From assembly GCF_013184525.1 (NCBI RefSeq), contig NZ_JAAOIZ010000003.1, positions 310,001 through 374,000 on the forward strand: a stretch of DNA of 64,000 nucleotides, given 5' to 3'. The DNA comes from Chryseobacterium sp. LAM-KRS1 (lineage in GTDB: Bacteria > Bacteroidota > Bacteroidia > Flavobacteriales > Weeksellaceae). A model generated the notes under the pieces. The model saw only the letters and a list, made by a program, of their open reading frames with translations. It was not told where the DNA came from and did not search any database. Numbering within the stretch: the first letter of the stretch is position 1; every line of letters begins with the position of its first letter. The position numbers were made by a program, and so were the translations under genes. This document shows, piece after piece, positions 1 to 7,850 of the stretch.

Positions 1-1346
1 GATGCTCCTGTAAAATCCTTGATCTGCTGATTGCTCCAATTGGTGTCTATCCATCTTTCCTGCCAGCTTGATGAAGTGTTAATATAAACCACCAGTCCAG
101 GATTACCATTATATCCGTTACGTCTCGCAATATACTCATCATTATCTGTGTAGAGAATAGAGGTTGTTCCTGTTGCTTTATTGTTATGAATCCAGATGAG
201 ATTATTTAATCTTTCTTTATTAAGCCACTCCTCGTAATCCCTGTAAAATATGGTAGGATACCCTTCATGCGTCAGGATATAAGCATATGCAGGCATCTTA
301 TTATAAATAATATCAGTATCATGGTTGGCGACAAAAGTAACGGCTTTATATGGATTTCTTTTCCACATCATATCATCATTCAAAACATTGAGATTTCCGT
401 TATCAAATGCTTCATCCATTTTATAATAGGCCGCAAAATCAAATACAGAACTGTTTGCATTATTTGCCCATGATTCCAGTGTATTAACATTGGAATCCCA
501 TAATTCCCCTACCGAAAAGCCACCTACCTTTGCATTCCAGTTATTAACCACCCACGCACCAAAACCTTTTACATAATCAAATCTCCACCCGTCGAACTTC
601 ATTACATTCTTATAGTATTTACCAACGGAATCGTCTCTTCCCCAAAGCCAGTCCTGCACATGGGGATTAGCATGGCATAAATCCGGAAAACCACCGAAAG
701 AGCCTTCGTCGTTATTTCCATAGGCATTTTTATAAAAATCATTGTAGTTTCTGGTAAATTTTCCTGAAGCTATTCCTGAAAAATTCGTCCATGTATTGGT
801 TCCTGTATAAGGATTCGCTTCCGACTGCCCTCCACTGTTATGGTTGATCACAATATCCGCATAAACCTGCATATTTTCTGAGTGTGCTTTGGTGATCAAT
901 GCTTCCAGCTCAGCTCTTGAACCAAAACGAGTTTCTACACTTCCGTTTTGATTAAAGTTTCCAAAATCATAATAGTCGGTAGGATCATATCCCATTGAAT
1001 AAGCTCCGTTCTGCGCTTTGGATGCGGGAGGCAACCAAACTGCCCCGATTCCTGCATTGGACCAACCGGTAAGTTTATCTTTTACTGTATTCCACCAGTT
1101 TCCGCCATCCGGAACATCCCAGTAGAAGCCCTGCATCAGAACACTTCCCCCCGGACCTGCAACAAATTTACCATTTACTGACTCTTTTCCAGTACTGAAC
1201 GGCCTTCCATCATGACGAGTGACCTGTACTATTTTGGAATGAACTTCTTGTTCCCTCGAAGTGTTCCCGACTCCTTCATCATTGGTTTCACAGGAATTCA
1301 TGATTCCTAAAGCCATTAATGAAAATAAGAAAGATGTTTTTTTCAT
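1..1346 (-). CDS. Alpha-amylase family GH13 lipoprotein (3' end outside window)
   Basis: Hydrolyses alpha-1,4-glucans, probably at the cell surface. The start ATG at 1346 is followed by a lipoprotein-type signal (MKKTSFLFSLMALGIMNSC; putative lipid-anchored Cys19). All four GH13 regions are readable: region I ADIVINH (about residue 165), region II GWRFDYVKG (about 252, nucleophile Asp), region III GELWDS (about 280, acid/base Glu) and region IV FVANHDT (about 340). The early stretch LPPASKAQ and GYDPTDYYDFG resembles bacterial liquefying alpha-amylases. The reading frame is open to base 1, so the C-terminus is not in the window. It is divergent from the DUF4290 gene. No SusC/D pair is visible beside it, so the wider starch locus cannot be judged. 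Confidence 0.93.
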   Translation of the reverse strand, partial: MKKTSFLFSLMALGIMNSCETNDEGVGNTSREQEVHSKIVQVTRHDGRPFSTGKESVNGKFVAGPGGSVLMQGFYWDVPDGGNWWNTVKDKLTGWSNAGIGAVWLPPASKAQNGAYSMGYDPTDYYDFGNFNQNGSVETRFGSRAELEALITKAHSENMQVYADIVINHNSGGQSEANPYTGTNTWTNFSGIASGKFTRNYNDFYKNAYGNNDEGSFGGFPDLCHANPHVQDWLWGRDDSVGKYYKNVMKFDGWRFDYVKGFGAWVVNNWNAKVGGFSVGELWDSNVNTLESWANNANSSVFDFAAYYKMDEAFDNGNLNVLNDDMMWKRNPYKAVTFVANHDTDIIYNKMPAYAYILTHEGYPTIFYRDYEEWLNKERLNNLIWIHNNKATGTTSILYTDNDEYIARRNGYNGNPGLVVYINTSSSWQERWIDTNWSNQQIKDFTGA

Positions 1347-1521
1347 AGTCCGTTTTTTAATTATTAATATAATAACTAAATTACACTTTTATTAAAATAA
1401 ATTCCACTTAACGTGAATAAATTTACTTAGACTCAAAAATATGCTCTAAAATGGTATCATAAATTTTCATTAAAAAATCATAAACTTTTAAGATTATCGG
1501 CACAATTTTTCTTTTAATCCA

Positions 1522-1529
1522 TATATTTG
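1522..1529 (+). promoter_or_regulatory. Bacteroidota -7 box TATATTTG of the DUF4290-murA operon
   Basis: An exact TAnnTTTG match lies only 6 nt before the ATG at 1536. A start site a few bases downstream of the box would give an almost leaderless mRNA. No clear -33 TTG element was found. Confidence 0.6.
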
Positions 1530-1535
1530 CATATT

Positions 1536-2195
1536 ATGGAATATAACACCCAAAAAACGCAACTTAATATGCCGGAATACGGCAGAATTATACAACAGTT
1601 GGTTGAGCGTTGCAAAGAACTCCCTTCTAAAGAGGAGAGAAATGAAATGGCAATGGCAATCATCGATTTTATGGGACAAAGAAACCCACAACTTCGCGAC
1701 GAAGAAAATTATAAACATAAACTTTGGGATCATCTTTACATTTTAGCCAATCATGATCTTGATGTAGATTCTCCTTATCCTTTTCCGACGAAAGAACAGC
1801 TTGAAGAAAAGCCAAAGAGAATGGAATACCCGAAACTTCAGGGTGATTTCAAATTTTACGGAAAAAGTATTCTTCAATTAATTGAAAAGGCTATAGAGCT
1901 TGAGGCCGGAGACGAAAAAGAAGCTCTTATTGAAGTGATTGCCAACAACATGAAGAAATCCTACAATGTTTATAATAAAGAGCATGTTACTGATGATGTG
2001 ATCTTCCGTCATTTGAAAGAGCTTTCGGAAAACAGACTGGACCTTACAGGTATAGAATCCCTGGAGAAAAGTAAAATCTATTACAATACCAACAACCGAG
2101 GCAACAACAATAACAATAGTAATCGCAACAGCAATAATAAAAATCAAACCAACAAGAGAAGACATAACAATAACAACCATAAAAACAGAAAGTAA
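1536..2195 (+). CDS. DUF4290 family protein with Asn-rich tail
   Basis: Conserved Bacteroidota protein of unknown function, 219 aa from the ATG at 1536. The frame can be opened from a TTG at 1527, but that TTG lies inside the -7 box and the family begins MEYNTQ. The folded part (about residues 1-180) is helical and acidic. The last 35 residues are almost only Asn, Lys, Arg and Ser, a likely disordered, basic, possibly nucleic-acid-contacting tail. Its TAA directly abuts the murA ATG with no spacer, so the two genes are almost certainly co-transcribed and translationally coupled. DUF4290 next to murA is, from memory, a recurrent arrangement in Flavobacteriia. Function is not known. Confidence 0.85.
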   Translation: MEYNTQKTQLNMPEYGRIIQQLVERCKELPSKEERNEMAMAIIDFMGQRNPQLRDEENYKHKLWDHLYILANHDLDVDSPYPFPTKEQLEEKPKRMEYPKLQGDFKFYGKSILQLIEKAIELEAGDEKEALIEVIANNMKKSYNVYNKEHVTDDVIFRHLKELSENRLDLTGIESLEKSKIYYNTNNRGNNNNNSNRNSNNKNQTNKRRHNNNNHKNRK

Positions 2196-3503
2196 ATGAG
2201 TGGAACGTTTCAAATAAGAGGAGGAAAAAGACTGCAAGGTGAAATTACTCCACAAGGGGCAAAAAATGAAGCTTTACAAATTTTATGTGCAGTTTTACTA
2301 ACTGATGAGGAGGTAACAATTAAAAACATTCCTGACATTCACGACGTAAACAGGTTAATTGAAATTCTGGGCGATTTTGGTGTAAAAATCACTAAAAACG
2401 GGCCTGGAAATTACACTTTTAAGGCTGATCACGTTAATTTCGACTATGTAAAATCCAGCGAATTCAAAAAGGACGGTGCTAAATTACGTGGTTCTATTAT
2501 GCTTATGGGGCCTATGCTGGCCAGATATGGTGAAGCTTATATGCCAACTCCGGGTGGAGACAAAATCGGACGACGACGACTGGACACTCATTTCCAGGGG
2601 TTAGTAGAATTAGGTGCCGAATTTCACTATGACGAAGAAGAATATTTTTACTCTTTAAAAGCTAAGGAGCTCAACGGGAAATTCATCTTACTGGAGGAGG
2701 CTTCAGTAACCGGTACTGCAAACATTGTTATGGCAGCAGTATTGGCGAAAGGAAAAACAAGAATTTACAATGCAGCTTGTGAACCTTATCTTCAGCAACT
2801 TTGTAAGATGCTGAACAGAATGGGAGCTAATATTTCCGGAATAGGTTCAAACCTATTAACGATTGAAGGAGTTACCCATCTGCGAGGTACGGAACATACG
2901 ATGCTTCCCGACATGGTAGAAATAGGTTCATGGATTGGTCTTGCTGCAATGACAAAATCCGAACTTACTATAAAAAATGTAAACTGGAATCAGCTGGGAG
3001 TAATCCCTAATACCTTCAGAAAATTGGGAATCCAGCTAGAACAAAGCAACGATGACATTTATATTCCTGCTCAGGAAAATTATAAAATTCAGAAATTCAT
3101 TGATGGTTCTATCCTTACTATTTCGGATGCTCCATGGCCAGGATTCACTCCTGACCTGCTCTCTATTATTCTGGTAGTTGCTACACAGGCGAAAGGAAGC
3201 ATTCTGGTTCATCAGAAAATGTTTGAATCAAGGTTATTTTTTGTAGATAAGTTAATTGATATGGGAGCGCAGATTATTCTATGTGATCCACACAGAGCGA
3301 CCGTAATTGGCCTTAACCAGGAAGCTCCTCTTCGTGGGACAACAATGGTTTCCCCGGATATCAGAGCCGGAAACGCTCTTCTTATTGCAGCTTTATCTGC
3401 CGAGGGAAAATCTATTATCCACAATATTGAACAGATTGACAGAGGATACGAAAATATCGACGGAAGACTGAAAGCAATTGGAGCGGATATTGAAAGAATA
3501 TAA
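2196..3503 (+). CDS. murA: MurA, UDP-GlcNAc 1-carboxyvinyltransferase, Asp-type active site
   Basis: First committed step of peptidoglycan synthesis: transfers enolpyruvate from PEP to UDP-GlcNAc in the cytoplasm. 435 aa, full length for the family. The N-terminal GAKNEAL motif (Lys23, Asn24) and DAPWPGFTPD (Asp320, equivalent of the general-base Asp305 of E. coli) are present. The mobile catalytic loop reads PTPGGDKIGRRRLD, so the position of E. coli Cys115 is Asp122 (GAC, 2559-2561). Asp in this position is known from Mycobacterium, Chlamydia and Borrelia MurA and makes the enzyme insensitive to fosfomycin. Second gene of an operon with DUF4290; a bidirectional terminator follows. Confidence 0.97.
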   Translation: MSGTFQIRGGKRLQGEITPQGAKNEALQILCAVLLTDEEVTIKNIPDIHDVNRLIEILGDFGVKITKNGPGNYTFKADHVNFDYVKSSEFKKDGAKLRGSIMLMGPMLARYGEAYMPTPGGDKIGRRRLDTHFQGLVELGAEFHYDEEEYFYSLKAKELNGKFILLEEASVTGTANIVMAAVLAKGKTRIYNAACEPYLQQLCKMLNRMGANISGIGSNLLTIEGVTHLRGTEHTMLPDMVEIGSWIGLAAMTKSELTIKNVNWNQLGVIPNTFRKLGIQLEQSNDDIYIPAQENYKIQKFIDGSILTISDAPWPGFTPDLLSIILVVATQAKGSILVHQKMFESRLFFVDKLIDMGAQIILCDPHRATVIGLNQEAPLRGTTMVSPDIRAGNALLIAALSAEGKSIIHNIEQIDRGYENIDGRLKAIGADIERI

Positions 3504-3524
3504 AAAAACATTTGTTTACAATAT

Positions 3525-3560
3525 AAAAGCGTTCAGGACCTCTGAACGCTTTTTCTTTTT
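3525..3560. terminator. Bidirectional terminator between murA and the DUF2207 gene
   Basis: Stem GCGTTCAG (3529-3536) pairs with CTGAACGC (3542-3549) over a 5-nt loop. It has an A-run before and a T-run after, so it can serve both convergent genes. Confidence 0.85.
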
Positions 3561-3572
3561 ATAAGGCCTGGT

Positions 3573-5501
3573 TTACCAGCCGCCGCCTCCACCGCCACCG
3601 CCGCCGCCGCCGGAGAAACCTCCACCGCCAGATCCGCTTCCGGAACTGGAAGGTTGTGTAGATGCAGATTGTATAGATTTGGTAAGGCTCGAGTTCAATG
3701 TATTTCCAAAGCTATAATGATTTATAGAATTTCCAATATACCAGCTATGAACATATTCTGTTCCGTTAGCCATATTTTTCAACAAGGTATCAAATTTTTT
3801 ACCCCAGATTTCATCTACTCCCAAAACCATAGCAAATGGCAGAAGAGTTTCAAAAACCTGCGGTGTCAATTGTGGTGGATTATGGAATTTCAACTGTTCA
3901 TTTTCCGCTGCTCCCATATACATTTTGAAACCTTCAATCAGTGATTTTTTCTGTAATTTCTCTTCTGACGGCCTTTTGATCAGATATTGATAGATCATCA
4001 GTGAAGTAAATGCCAGTGCAATGAAAATATAACAGATATTGAAATTACTGCTTTCAGTTATTTCATGACCGTTACTGAGTAAGCCACCTATTCCAAATAG
4101 TATGCAAAATGGAATTGGAATCAGAAATTTCCAGGAAAGGCTTTTAAATAAAAATGTAACTAAAATAAATGCCACAAAAAGTATAACATACACTGCAATT
4201 CCGATAACAACCTTTTCCGCTTCCGGATAAATAGTATAACTTATATATAATCCAAGCATATACACTATTGTAATAAGTAAAGTAGGCAATACTAATTTTC
4301 CTGTGTTATTTCCTTCATTGACAAATTTATCATGTTGGAATTTCAGCGTTTCCTTAAAATTCGTAACCACTCTTTCAATTCTGGAATCATATTTCCCATC
4401 AAACTTTACAGTATCGATGTTATCTGAAAAAAGCGTATTCATGAGATTAATTTCTTCTTTTGGTAAAGACTCATCTGCTTCTTTCAATTTTTTAAGGGTA
4501 AATATTTTTGAACTGAAAAGACCAAGAATTCCGGAATCTTCTCCTTCAATGATCTGAACATATCCTTTTATGGCCAGATTGACAATAGCTGCCGTCAGAT
4601 ATTTATTTTTGAAATTCTCATTTCTCAAATACCCTAAAGAAGCAGGAGAAAGATTTTCGGGAACATTAAACTGCGGATAAACTATTGGTTTTTCAGGATC
4701 CACGCCATATTTTCTCCATGTTGAGTAATAATAGAAGATCAATCCGATAAAAACGATAAACCCACCAATTAAAATTCCAAACTTTTCAAAGAAAGTGGGT
4801 GGCGGAGGAGGAATCATCACTCCTTTATTAAATCCTACGGCCACAGTAAGCCCTTCATTAGACTTAAGATCTGCCGCGGTCCATTCTATCGAACGATCAG
4901 ACAAAACCTTTACAGTACAGTTCTGCGAACTGCTGCCATACGCTCCTGTATAACAGGAGTTCTGAAGTATTTTAGCGCCCTCCGGAAGGTTAATTGTAGC
5001 AGAAACAGAATCAATATCAAAATCCCAATAGGTTCCGTTTACATTCCAGTACACCTCATCATATTTATCAAAAAAACCGATCTGGTTCTCTGTTTTATAC
5101 CTGATCTCATATTCATAATCTCCCGGACTCAGTATAATGTCTTTATTTCCAACATATATTTTTAAAAAGCCATCTTCTATTACGTCATGATAATCTTCTT
5201 CTACTCCATTTTTTTTAATGGAGAGGATGATATACTTAACTTTCTGATTTTTGTTATTCAGATTTCTGGAAAGCGGCAATGCCCGATAGATCCCTCGTTT
5301 AATCTGATCTCCCAGACTATGAACTTTGATATCTTCCGTTATCGTAAGACCTGAACTTTTATCGACATCAATATCAGAATGAAAGGAGAGAATTTTTTCG
5401 GTATTTTCTACGATGGCCATTTGATCGGGACGCCGGGGCTCTTCCTGACTGAAACCCAATACAAATGCTAACAGAACAAAAAGCAACAGAATTTTTTTCA
5501 T
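3573..5501 (-). CDS. DUF2207 domain membrane protein with poly-Gly tail
   Basis: Predicted membrane protein of unknown function, 642 aa. Signal peptide MKKILLLFVLLAFVLGFSQ, then an extracytoplasmic beta-rich DUF2207 region (about 20-230). A transmembrane helix follows at about 238-262 (ILIGGFIVFIGLIFYYYSTW), then a cytoplasmic region and two or three more hydrophobic helices at about 405-500. The C-terminus is a low-complexity Gly/Ser run ending in about eleven Gly and a Trp, encoded by a CCG/CCA-rich stretch at 3573-3640. Gly-rich tails of this kind are usual in DUF2207 proteins. It lies 3 nt after the LemA gene, the usual partner in many bacteria, so the two probably work together at the membrane. 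Confidence 0.88.
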   Translation of the reverse strand: MKKILLLFVLLAFVLGFSQEEPRRPDQMAIVENTEKILSFHSDIDVDKSSGLTITEDIKVHSLGDQIKRGIYRALPLSRNLNNKNQKVKYIILSIKKNGVEEDYHDVIEDGFLKIYVGNKDIILSPGDYEYEIRYKTENQIGFFDKYDEVYWNVNGTYWDFDIDSVSATINLPEGAKILQNSCYTGAYGSSSQNCTVKVLSDRSIEWTAADLKSNEGLTVAVGFNKGVMIPPPPPTFFEKFGILIGGFIVFIGLIFYYYSTWRKYGVDPEKPIVYPQFNVPENLSPASLGYLRNENFKNKYLTAAIVNLAIKGYVQIIEGEDSGILGLFSSKIFTLKKLKEADESLPKEEINLMNTLFSDNIDTVKFDGKYDSRIERVVTNFKETLKFQHDKFVNEGNNTGKLVLPTLLITIVYMLGLYISYTIYPEAEKVVIGIAVYVILFVAFILVTFLFKSLSWKFLIPIPFCILFGIGGLLSNGHEITESSNFNICYIFIALAFTSLMIYQYLIKRPSEEKLQKKSLIEGFKMYMGAAENEQLKFHNPPQLTPQVFETLLPFAMVLGVDEIWGKKFDTLLKNMANGTEYVHSWYIGNSINHYSFGNTLNSSLTKSIQSASTQPSSSGSGSGGGGFSGGGGGGGGGGGW

Positions 5502-5504
5502 TGC

Positions 5505-6059
5505 TTAAAATTTCACAGATGGAACTTCTCTTTCAGCTATATTTTGTAATTCAAAGAAAGCAGATTTTTCAAATTTATACATATTAGCAATGATATTGCT
5601 TGGAAAAGATTCTACCAGCGTGTTATTCTCACGAACCGTTCCGTTGTAATACCTTCTTGATTTTTCAATATCATTCTCTATAGAAGTAAGCTCCGATTGC
5701 AGCTGCTGAAAATTGGTATTGGCTTTCAGATCAGGATACTGTTCAGCTACGGCAAAAAGATTCATCATGGCTTGGTTCAGATTTTTTTCAGCTGCTTCCT
5801 TAGCTTCAACAGAATTAGCTCCTATAGCCTGAGACCTCGCTCTTGTAACACTATCTAAAGTTTCACGCTCGTGGGTTGCATATCCTTTCACCGTTTCTAC
5901 AAGGTTCGGAATAAGATCATGACGTTTTTTAAGCATAACATCAATACTGCTCCACCCTTCCTGAACCAGGTTCCTCAGTTTCACCAAACGATTATAAATA
6001 GAAACTCCATATAAAAGAAACAAAACAATTACAGCGACAATGATAATTAGTATGGTCAT
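5505..6059 (-). CDS. lemA: LemA family protein
   Basis: Small membrane-anchored helical protein, 184 aa. One N-terminal transmembrane helix (TILIIIVAVIVLFLLYGVSI) is followed by the LemA signature region with NRLVKLRNLVQEGWSSIDV and KRHDLIPNLVETVKGY, then a long helical hairpin to the end. The family is named from a Listeria antigen. Its molecular role is not settled, though it is repeatedly linked to DUF2207 proteins and to membrane proteases. First gene of the two-gene operon LemA-DUF2207 (3-nt gap). No convincing -7 box was found upstream. Confidence 0.93.
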   Translation of the reverse strand: MTILIIIVAVIVLFLLYGVSIYNRLVKLRNLVQEGWSSIDVMLKKRHDLIPNLVETVKGYATHERETLDSVTRARSQAIGANSVEAKEAAEKNLNQAMMNLFAVAEQYPDLKANTNFQQLQSELTSIENDIEKSRRYYNGTVRENNTLVESFPSNIIANMYKFEKSAFFELQNIAEREVPSVKF

Positions 6060-6112
6060 AGATTTTTAATTTATTGTAGTTAAAAGTACTATTTTTTCAG
6101 ATACTGTTTACC

Positions 6113-6146
6113 ATAAAAAAAAGTGCCCGGTAAACCGGAACACTTT
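6113..6146 (-). terminator. Terminator of the NIL-domain gene
   Basis: AAGTG-c-CCGGT (6121-6131) pairs with ACCGG-aa-CACTT (6134-6145). An A-run at 6113-6120 reads as a T-run on the minus strand. Confidence 0.75.
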
Positions 6147-6172
6147 CGTAATTAAAACTATATGAATCTCCC

Positions 6173-6484
6173 CTAAAAATACTTCCTGCAGGTATACTCC
6201 ACACTGGTATTTAAAAGTTTATTTTTATTCAGATAATGCTCAAGCTGCCGGCAATCATCTGAGTCTGCATTAATGTACAACTGTACTGAACCAAAATTAC
6301 GTCCCTCTATATATTCCACATTGGCAGATAACACCCTGTGACAAATTCCGAACTGGTTATAAATGACATTCAGAATGTTTTCAAACTTCATTTTGCCATT
6401 TAATTCTATTTCCAGTATTAATTCTTTTTTTGGCAGGTTAATTTTATTTTGTAAAACCTGCAGGTTCGGATTTGGTGTTATCAT
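6173..6484 (-). CDS. Stand-alone NIL-domain-like protein
   Basis: 103 aa from the ATG at 6484 (an in-frame GTG at 6487 is less likely). The fold pattern resembles the NIL domain, the ligand-sensing C-terminal domain of the methionine importer ATPase MetN: an N-terminal strand with LELEIELNG-like spacing, then FENILNVIYNQFG, then a strand pair around EGRNFGSVQLYIN, then YLNKNKLLNTSVEY. No ATPase or ferredoxin part is attached and no transporter gene lies beside it. The gene sits alone behind a strong -33/-7 promoter that is overlaid by a 39-bp palindrome. By analogy with MetN a role in sulphur amino-acid sensing is possible, but this is inference. Family assignment is by eye. Confidence 0.65.
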   Translation of the reverse strand: MITPNPNLQVLQNKINLPKKELILEIELNGKMKFENILNVIYNQFGICHRVLSANVEYIEGRNFGSVQLYINADSDDCRQLEHYLNKNKLLNTSVEYTCRKYF

Positions 6485-6546
6485 CACTCAACTTTTTTTG
6501 GTTAGACTACTTTGATTTCACATTTTCTTATTGCGTTAAATCTTTA

Positions 6547-6582
6547 GCAAAAATATAAAAAAATATTAGTCCACCAAATTAG
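6547..6582 (-). promoter_or_regulatory. Promoter of the NIL gene (-33 TTTG, 19-bp spacer, -7 TATTTTTG)
   Basis: Reading the minus strand, TTTG is followed after 19 bp by TATTTTTG, an excellent match to the Bacteroidota consensus. The -33 element lies near the centre of the 39-bp palindrome at 6559-6597. Confidence 0.75.
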
Positions 6583-6597
6583 TAGACTAATATTTTT
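6559..6597. promoter_or_regulatory. 39-bp near-perfect palindrome, probable operator
   Basis: AAAAATATTAGTC (6559-6571) and GACTAATATTTTT (6585-6597) are perfect inverted repeats. The 13 bases between them continue the symmetry with only two mismatched pairs. The core reads TAGTCyACyAAwTTrGTrGACTA. It covers the -33 element of the NIL gene promoter, so a dimeric repressor bound here would block RNA polymerase. The symmetric core resembles Rrf2/CymR-type sulphur-regulon operators in style; that link is inference. Confidence 0.7.
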
Positions 6598-6610
6598 CAA
6601 TTTTAACATA

Positions 6611-6637
6611 AAAAAAGAGAAGCTCTTCACTTCTCCT
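6611..6637 (-). terminator. Terminator of the DUF1801/YiiX-like operon
   Basis: AAGAGAAG (6615-6622) pairs with CTTCTCCTT (6630-6638) with one bulged base; the A-run before it is a T-run on the minus strand. It lies just past the stop of the YiiX-like gene. Confidence 0.7.
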
Positions 6638-6642
6638 TATTT

Positions 6643-7293
6643 TTACAACTGTTTTATTCTTTCCAATTTATCTGAGGCAGCCAATCCATTAGGATTACAA
6701 CCGGGTTCTCCTTCAGGTACTTTCAGTTTCTTTTTTTCATAGAATTCTTCCCAGAACAGGTTGATCTTTCCTGTCTTAGGATCAATAAATGTCATCGGCT
6801 CCAGCTTAAAAATATGATACTCTCTAAATGCTCTTTCAATAAAATCCGAACAATAATAGGAATTGTCATCCAGAATATAATTGAAATTATACGGTTTCCC
6901 GATCATTGATTCAGCTTTAGCAATAGCAGACGGAATGGTATATTGATAATTCTCTTTTAGCCGGTACACCACAATATTTTGCTGATCCTTCACCTGAGCC
7001 TTTACAAAATTTTTAAGGGACTGTTTTTGAGATCCTCCTTCAGGCGCTGCATGCAATACAAAAAATGCATTACCTTCTTTTTTCAGAATACCGATATGAT
7101 CAAAAGAAGCATTTTTTTGCTTTTGTGTTACATTATTGATCGCTCCCGACAAACCGGACTCTTTTGCCGTTACAAAAAGTAAGTCCCCATTTTTAAGATC
7201 TCCATTTTTAATGCTTTTGCATGCTGATATCAGAAATAAAAGAACAATGCATACAACAGGATAAACCGGGTTATTTTTTAAAATTTGATTCAT
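6643..7293 (-). CDS. YiiX-like NlpC/P60-type cysteine hydrolase, lipoprotein
   Basis: Putative permuted papain-fold amidase or peptidase of the YiiX/YebB group, 216 aa from ATG 7293 (an in-frame TTG at 7302 is less likely). Lipoprotein signal with lipobox LISAC. Motifs: NGDLLFV, then FDHIGIL carrying the His of the permuted fold, then YYCSDFIERAF carrying the nucleophile Cys. The order His before Cys is what the permuted family shows. The substrate is unknown; lipid or peptidoglycan-related amides are possibilities. The start overlaps the end of the DUF1801 gene by 23 nt, so both are one transcription unit ending at 6611-6637. Confidence 0.82.
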   Translation of the reverse strand: MNQILKNNPVYPVVCIVLLFLISACKSIKNGDLKNGDLLFVTAKESGLSGAINNVTQKQKNASFDHIGILKKEGNAFFVLHAAPEGGSQKQSLKNFVKAQVKDQQNIVVYRLKENYQYTIPSAIAKAESMIGKPYNFNYILDDNSYYCSDFIERAFREYHIFKLEPMTFIDPKTGKINLFWEEFYEKKKLKVPEGEPGCNPNGLAASDKLERIKQL

Positions 7294-7726
7294 AACATTC
7301 AATCCAGTCTTCGACGGTCATTTTTTTACTTAGCTCAGCAATTAGTTCAAAAGGAATATCCTCCATTTTTTTAAAACGGATACAGGATTTCCCCATATCA
7401 AGCTTTTTCGTTGAATGCTTCGGAAATTCTTCAACAAACCACTCCAGAAGATCCGGCTTCGAGTAGATTCCCATATGATAGAGTGCAATAAAATTCTTTT
7501 GGGAAGCCAGGCTGATAAACGGAAGAGGTGATCCGGGTGTACAATGGTATCCGGCGGGATAAGTTTCCAACGGAACGCCCCACCCTACCATTCCATAACC
7601 AGTATTGCTACTAAAGCCTTTGGGTAAATTATTGTTTACAGCATCAAACAGTTTTTTAAAAGCCTCTTTCCTTTCTTCAGGAATCCGGGCGATATACTCT
7701 TCTATAGAGGTTGTATGGATTTGCAT
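7271..7726 (-). CDS. DUF1801 domain protein
   Basis: 151-aa cytoplasmic protein of the DUF1801 (YdhG-like) family, function unknown. The N-terminal part (SIEEYIARIPEERKEAFKKL) and the middle GYGMVGWGVPLETYP and NFIALYHMGIYS segments are typical. Also typical is MGKSCIRFKKMEDIPFELI near the end, the conserved K-x-C-I-R-F-K turn. First gene of a two-gene operon with the YiiX-like lipoprotein, whose start overlaps its 3' end. No regulatory sequence was recognised in the 124 bp upstream besides the terminator of the next gene. Confidence 0.85.
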   Translation of the reverse strand: MQIHTTSIEEYIARIPEERKEAFKKLFDAVNNNLPKGFSSNTGYGMVGWGVPLETYPAGYHCTPGSPLPFISLASQKNFIALYHMGIYSKPDLLEWFVEEFPKHSTKKLDMGKSCIRFKKMEDIPFELIAELSKKMTVEDWIECYESNFKK

Positions 7727-7800
7727 ATTCGTTCAGTTTTATCAGTTTCCAAAATAACAAAATTAAAAGACAACTTCATATCATTATATATCAAATAAAA

Positions 7801-7830
7801 AAAGGCAGTCATTCTCATAACTGCCTTTCT
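7801..7830. terminator. Terminator hairpin
   Basis: AAAGGCAGT (7801-7809) pairs with ACTGCCTTT (7820-7828), with A/T tracts on both sides. It lies after the stop of the fibronectin-III T9SS gene (minus strand). Confidence 0.8.
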
Positions 7831-7850
7831 TTATAATCTACATTAAGGAT

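Noticed and set aside
6485..6550. SAM riboswitch before the NIL gene
   Set aside because: The leader is about 60 nt and lacks a recognisable SAM-I or SAM-II core; the palindromic operator explains the region better.
6559..6597. Terminator
   Set aside because: The stem has T-runs like a terminator, but a proper terminator for the upstream operon already exists at 6611-6637, and the palindrome covers the -33 box of the next gene. An operator is the better reading.
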